DNA from: Ramlibacter sp. | GTDB taxonomy: Bacteria; Pseudomonadota; Gammaproteobacteria; Burkholderiales; Burkholderiaceae_C | Assembly (NCBI GenBank): GCA_021156245.1 | Contig: JAJNBO010000020.1 | Location: 1 to 15,356 of the forward strand | DNA length: 15,356 bases | Direction of reading: 5' to 3' | Part shown: positions 12,401 to 15,356 of the stretch, piece by piece | How positions within the stretch are numbered: position 1 is the stretch's first letter | Layout of the letters: every line of letters begins with the position of its first letter | The notes under the pieces: model-generated | Told to the model about the DNA's origin: nothing | Seen by the model: only the letters and a program-made list of their open reading frames with translations | Database searches by the model: none | Position numbers and translations under genes: made by a program

Positions 12401-15356
12401 AGGACCACCGGAGGAAGTGAAGCTGCATCCCACCTCGCACACCGCGAAGGCGCTGCGGGAGTACGACGGCACGCTGGGCATCGCCTCGGAGATGCTGCCG
12501 CAGTTGCGCCGGACCGAAGCGAAACGCCCCAACGCCATCCAGATCGTCAACGCCAAGGAGCACAACCTCAAGAGCCTGAGCGTCGACATCCCGCATGGCA
12601 AGTTCAGCGTGATCACCGGCGTGTCGGGATCCGGCAAGTCGACGCTGGCCTTCGACATCCTGTTCAACGAGGGACAGCGCCGCTACCTCGAGTCGCTCAA
12701 CGCCTATGCGCGCTCGATCGTGCAGCCAGCGGGCCGGCCGGAGGTGGACGCCGTGTACGGCATCCCGCCGACGGTGGCCATCGAACAGCGGCTGTCGCGC
12801 GGCGGCCGCAAGTCGACCGTCGGCACGACCACGGAGGTGTGGCACTTCCTGCGGCTGCTGTACGTGAAGCTTGGCGTGCAGCACTGCGTCAACGAGGGGG
12901 CCGAAGTGCGGCCGCAGAATCCCGACACCATCGTGGCGCAGATCATGAAGCGCTACAAGGGACAGCACATCGGCCTGCTCGCGCCGCTGGTGACCAACCG
13001 CAAAGGCGTGTACACGGAACTGGCCGACTGGGCGCGGCCGCGTGGCTACACGCACCTGCGCGTCGACGGCAATTTCCTGCCCACCACGGGTTTTCCGCGC
13101 ATCGACCGGTTCAAGGAACACACCATCGAGCTGCCGGTGTGCGACCTGGACATCACGGCCGCCAACGAGGCGCTGCTGCGCGAGAAGCTCGCGATCGCGC
13201 TGGAGCACGGCAAGGGCATCGTCCACGTGCTGGCGCCGCTCGACGGCCTGCGCACGGCCTTCAGCGCCGGCCTCGCCAGGCACGACGGCATCGGCAAGGT
13301 GGAAGTCTTCTCGACGCTGCGCGCCTGCCCGGTGTGCGCCACCAGCTACCCCGAGCTGGACCCGCGCCTGTTCTCGTACAACAGCAAGCACGGCTGGTGC
13401 CCGGACTGCGTGGGCACGGGCGTGAAGCTCACGCGCGAGCAGCGCAAGGCCTTCGACGACACCGTGGTGGCCGCCGAGGACAAGGGCCGCGAACAGACGT
13501 TCGCGGAGCCCGAGGTCGAAGACGTCTCCGACGAGGCATGTTCCACCTGCCACGGCAGCCGCCTGAACGCGCAGGCGCGCGCAGTGCGCTTCGACAAGAC
13601 CGGCATCGCCGACATCGCCGCCCTGTCGGTGCACGACGTGCGCCGCTGGGTGGAGAGCCTGCAGCTGGCCGACGTGCTGAGCGTGCGCGAGCAGGGCATC
13701 TCGCGCGACCTGATCCCCGAGATCAAGTCGCGGCTGGAGTTCCTCGAGGAAGTGGGGCTCGGCTACCTGACGCTGGACCGCGGCGCGCCAACCCTGTCGG
13801 GTGGCGAGGCGCAGCGCATCCGGCTGGCCGCGCAGCTCGGCTCCAACCTGCAGGGCGTCTGCTACGTGCTCGACGAGCCCACGATCGGCCTGCATGCGCG
13901 GGACAACCAAATCCTGCTGGACGCGCTGCACAAGCTGGGGAGCAAGGGCAACACGCTGGTGGTGGTGGAGCACGACGAGGACACGATCCGGCGTGCGGAC
14001 CACATCATCGACATCGGCCCCAGCGCGGGCAAGCGCGGTGGCCGCGTGGTGGCGCAAGGCACGGCCGCGCAGGTCACGGACGTGGAGGAGTCGCTGACCG
14101 GCCGCTACCTGCTGCACGCGATGCAGCACCCCTTGAAGCCGCGCCGGCTGGTGGACGCGATGCACGACCGGGAGCCGGTGGGCATCCCCGTGACGGAAAC
14201 ACCCCTTCCCGTGGTCAAGGGCAAGAAGCCGCGTTCGCTCCTGGCGCAGATGGCTTCCAAATTGTCGATTCCCCTCGACGGTGGGGGCGCTTCCGCGCCC
14301 AGCAACTTCCTTCGCCTCAAGGGCGCCGACCTCCACAACCTCCGCGACGTCGACGTCGACGTTCCGCTGAAGCGCCTGGTGGTGGTCACCGGTGTGTCCG
14401 GCTCCGGCAAATCCACGCTTGCGCGCGACGTGCTGCTGCACAACGTGCAGGCGGTCGTCCAGCAGCGCTACACCAAGGCCGGCCGCGATGCGGATGCCGC
14501 GGGCAAGCGGGCCAGGTGGGTCGGGTGCAAGTCGCTGTCCGGTTATGAGTCCATCGACCGCGTGCTCGAGGTCGACCAGACGCCGATCGGCAAGACCCCG
14601 CGATCCTGCCCCGCAACCTACATCGGCTTCTGGGACACCATCCGCAAGCTGTTCGCGGACACGCTGGAAGCGCGGGCGCGTGGCTACGGACCCGGCCGCT
14701 TCTCCTTCAATACCGGCGAGGGCCGTTGCCCGCTGTGCGAAGGCCAGGGCGTGCGCACCATCGCCATGAGCTTCCTGCCGGACGTGAAGGTTCCGTGCGA
14801 GGCCTGCCATGGGGCCCGCTTCAATCCCGAGACGCTCGCGGTCACCTGGCGCGGCAAGAGCATCGGCGACGTGCTGCAGATGGAAGTGGACGAGGCCGTC
14901 GAGTTCTTCTCCACCATGCAGAACATCAGCCATCCGCTGCAGCTGCTGCGCGACGTGGGACTCGGCTATCTCACCCTGGGGCAGCCATCGCCCACCTTGT
15001 CGGGCGGCGAGGCCCAGCGCATCAAGCTGGTGACGGAGCTGTCGAAGGTGCGCGACGACGTCACGCGGCGCGGGCAGAAGGCGCCGCACACGCTGTACGT
15101 GCTGGACGAACCCACGGTGGGCCTTCACATGGCGGACGTGGAGAAGCTGATCCGCGTGCTGCACCGCCTGGTGGACGGCGGGCACAGCGTGGTGGTGATC
15201 GAGCACGACCTGGACGTCATCGCCGAGGCCGACTGGATCATCGACCTGGGCCCGGACGGCGGCTCCGCCGGCGGCAAGGTGGTGGCGGCCGCGCCGCCGG
15301 AGGATGTGGTGGCGCGGGGGACGCATACGGGCAAGGTGCTCGGACCCGTGCTGGCG
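9423..15356 (+). CDS. uvrA: Tandem-fused excinuclease ABC subunit UvrA (four ATPase sites), 3' end beyond window
   Basis: At least 1978 codons with no stop; ordinary UvrA is about 940. UvrA finds DNA damage and loads UvrB in nucleotide excision repair. Two complete UvrA copies lie in one chain. Half 1 (about 1-1035): Walker A K39, signature LSGGE at 543-547, Walker B D569/E570; then K701, a zinc finger C794/C797/C817/C820, LSGGE 894-898, D932/E933. Half 2: K1072, zinc cysteines C1302/C1305/C1326/C1329, LSGGE 1458-1462, D1484/E1485; then K1663, zinc finger C1769/C1772/C1792/C1795, LSGGE 1859-1863, D1895/E1896. All four ATP sites look intact. Half 1 has lost one ligand of its first zinc site (C282-x2-S285, C306, C309). 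Residues about 234-272 are a repeat-derived insertion. AGAAGG at 9412-9417 precedes the ATG. The final visible residues, [11 protein letters not shown], resemble a UvrA C-terminus. Confidence 0.95.
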   Translation, partial: MSQGSIRIRGARQHNLKNLDLDLHTGELTVVTGPSGSGKSSLVFDTLYAEGQRRYVETFSAYARQFLERMDKPAVDRVEGVPPAIAIDQTNPVRSSRSTVGTMTELNDHLKLLFARAAQLFDRQTALQVRHDSPETIYEQLMERTRVGDPRLVVTFPVELPGGTSPEEIEQWLAASGFTRVQAEREVATPTGPRKILDVVADRFRIQGVEKVRAIEAIEVALKRGSGRLAVYVTGEARHPREGGDPGLSELAASGESDAGALDSRLRGNDETVWKFSTGLHCPDSDIRYGDPVPSKFSFNSPVGACDTCRGFGRVIGVDYNLVIPNDKLTLRAGAIKTFQTPAWSESQDDMMRHAESAGIPRDTPWYKLTPEQQHWVIHGAPNYREGNWNRQWYGVKRFFEYLESKAYKMHIRVLLSKYRSYTPCEVCAGARLKTEPLLWRLGSKEDADAVLEPEKRFLPVGVQWSRAQLEALPGLTLHDLMMLPIERLRRFFERVEPEAEAHAGGGELQALKLLFEEINTRLKYLVDVGIGYLTLDRQSRTLSGGEVQRINLTTALGTSLVNTLFVLDEPSIGLHPRDMSRITQAMHRLRDAGNTLVVVEHDPAVMVAADRVIDMGPGPGEKGGQIVFDGTVNELRNADTLTGAYLGARKHVGMGFKRAVTESTPRLVLEGAREHNLQDLSVEIPLQRMVVVTGVSGSGKSSLVQDILAPALLRHFGRATESAGAHDRLLGADHLSDVVFVDQSPIGKTARSNPVSYVGAWDSIREIFATSPLSRQRGYTGSKFSFNSGDGRCPTCGGSGYEHVEMQFLSDVYLRCPDCDGKRYRPEILEVTIERQPVGALQPRKLNVADVLDLTVSEAAALFANDRDVIRALQPIVDVGLEYVKLGQPVPTLSGGESQRLKLAGFLADAAKSSTHTRQGVAKKGTLFLFDEPTTGLHFDDIAKLMRALRKLLEAGNSLVVIEHNLDVIRAADWLVDLGPEGGDGGGLLVAEGPPEEVKLHPTSHTAKALREYDGTLGIASEMLPQLRRTEAKRPNAIQIVNAKEHNLKSLSVDIPHGKFSVITGVSGSGKSTLAFDILFNEGQRRYLESLNAYARSIVQPAGRPEVDAVYGIPPTVAIEQRLSRGGRKSTVGTTTEVWHFLRLLYVKLGVQHCVNEGAEVRPQNPDTIVAQIMKRYKGQHIGLLAPLVTNRKGVYTELADWARPRGYTHLRVDGNFLPTTGFPRIDRFKEHTIELPVCDLDITAANEALLREKLAIALEHGKGIVHVLAPLDGLRTAFSAGLARHDGIGKVEVFSTLRACPVCATSYPELDPRLFSYNSKHGWCPDCVGTGVKLTREQRKAFDDTVVAAEDKGREQTFAEPEVEDVSDEACSTCHGSRLNAQARAVRFDKTGIADIAALSVHDVRRWVESLQLADVLSVREQGISRDLIPEIKSRLEFLEEVGLGYLTLDRGAPTLSGGEAQRIRLAAQLGSNLQGVCYVLDEPTIGLHARDNQILLDALHKLGSKGNTLVVVEHDEDTIRRADHIIDIGPSAGKRGGRVVAQGTAAQVTDVEESLTGRYLLHAMQHPLKPRRLVDAMHDREPVGIPVTETPLPVVKGKKPRSLLAQMASKLSIPLDGGGASAPSNFLRLKGADLHNLRDVDVDVPLKRLVVVTGVSGSGKSTLARDVLLHNVQAVVQQRYTKAGRDADAAGKRARWVGCKSLSGYESIDRVLEVDQTPIGKTPRSCPATYIGFWDTIRKLFADTLEARARGYGPGRFSFNTGEGRCPLCEGQGVRTIAMSFLPDVKVPCEACHGARFNPETLAVTWRGKSIGDVLQMEVDEAVEFFSTMQNISHPLQLLRDVGLGYLTLGQPSPTLSGGEAQRIKLVTELSKVRDDVTRRGQKAPHTLYVLDEPTVGLHMADVEKLIRVLHRLVDGGHSVVVIEHDLDVIAEADWIIDLGPDGGSAGGKVVAAAPPEDVVARGTHTGKVLGPVLA
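10120..10138. repeat. Perfect 8-bp hairpin flanking the repeat insertion in uvrA
   Basis: TGACGGGC at 10120-10127 and GCCCGTCA at 10131-10138 are exact inverted copies around GAA. The right half merges into the left arm of the larger repeat starting at 10135. Its presence at the edge of the insertion suggests it is part of the inserted unit or a scar of its arrival. Confidence 0.7.
10135..10232. repeat. Paired dRS3-like inverted repeat inserted in frame in uvrA
   Basis: The left arm 10135-10163 and right arm 10204-10232 are 29 bases each and match as inverted copies at 24 of 29 positions. The 40-base centre contains a further 7-bp hairpin (10173-10179 with 10184-10190). The right arm core at 10210-10229 is ATTCAC-N8-GGGAAT, one base off the core seen at 2514-2533 and 4481-4500. 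The whole element is translated with no stop and encodes DSRLRGND (residues 263-270), as in the YbaK-like gene. Confidence 0.85.

Noticed and set aside
11705..14548. A 947-codon plus-strand frame inside uvrA.
   Set aside because: It is out of frame with the UvrA motifs and gives an Arg/Gly/Ala-rich product; the true frame is open from 9423 to the window end.
10212..15326. A 1704-codon open frame on the minus strand opposite uvrA.
   Set aside because: It is the antisense shadow of a strongly coding GC-rich gene; its product is rich in His, Arg, Val and Gln with no recognisable domain, while the plus strand carries all UvrA motifs.

Overview
This is GC-rich chromosomal DNA with no plasmid, phage, transposase, tRNA, rRNA or CRISPR signal. 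The gene set and protein sequences suggest a betaproteobacterium of the order Burkholderiales, probably Comamonadaceae (Ramlibacter/Variovorax-like). That placement comes from family recognition, not from a database search.

Region 1 (1-5842, plus strand) is a tightly packed operon-like block. It holds the end of a DUF4126 membrane protein, the biotin-bearing alpha subunit of an acyl-CoA carboxylase (most likely 3-methylcrotonyl-CoA carboxylase), a GhrA-like 2-hydroxyacid dehydrogenase, 3-hydroxy-3-methylglutaryl-CoA lyase, a YbaK/EbsC-type aminoacyl-tRNA deacylase, a small DUF1289 protein and a DsbA-fold 2-hydroxychromene-2-carboxylate isomerase. The carboxylase and the lyase point to leucine/isovalerate catabolism, in which leucine carbon ends as acetyl-CoA and acetoacetate. 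The carboxyltransferase subunit, the acyl-CoA dehydrogenase and the hydratase are probably upstream of the window. Four of the six junctions are stop/start overlaps, so translation is probably coupled.

Region 2 (5843-9422) holds a 49-residue single-pass membrane protein, a membrane sensor kinase with an intact H-box but a degraded ATPase domain, and, on the minus strand, a periplasmic branched-chain-amino-acid-type binding protein without its transporter and a small gene of unknown function. The kinase and the binding protein converge and overlap by 11 bases.

Region 3 (9423 to the window end) is one continuous reading frame of at least 1978 codons. It encodes a tandemly fused UvrA with four complete ATP-binding sites, in effect a single-chain version of the UvrA dimer for nucleotide excision repair. 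It runs off the right edge, probably only a few residues short of its end.

The most unusual thread is a dispersed palindromic repeat with core ATTCCC-N8-GGGAAT, resembling the neisserial dRS3 element. It occurs at three places and has become coding sequence each time: it supplies the last ~20 codons and the stop of the carboxylase gene, the N-terminus of the YbaK-like gene, and an in-frame insertion of about 39 codons inside uvrA. Two unrelated proteins therefore carry the same peptide, DSRLRGND. No dedicated new defence or mobile system was found. The repeat exaptation and the fused UvrA are the points most worth checking.
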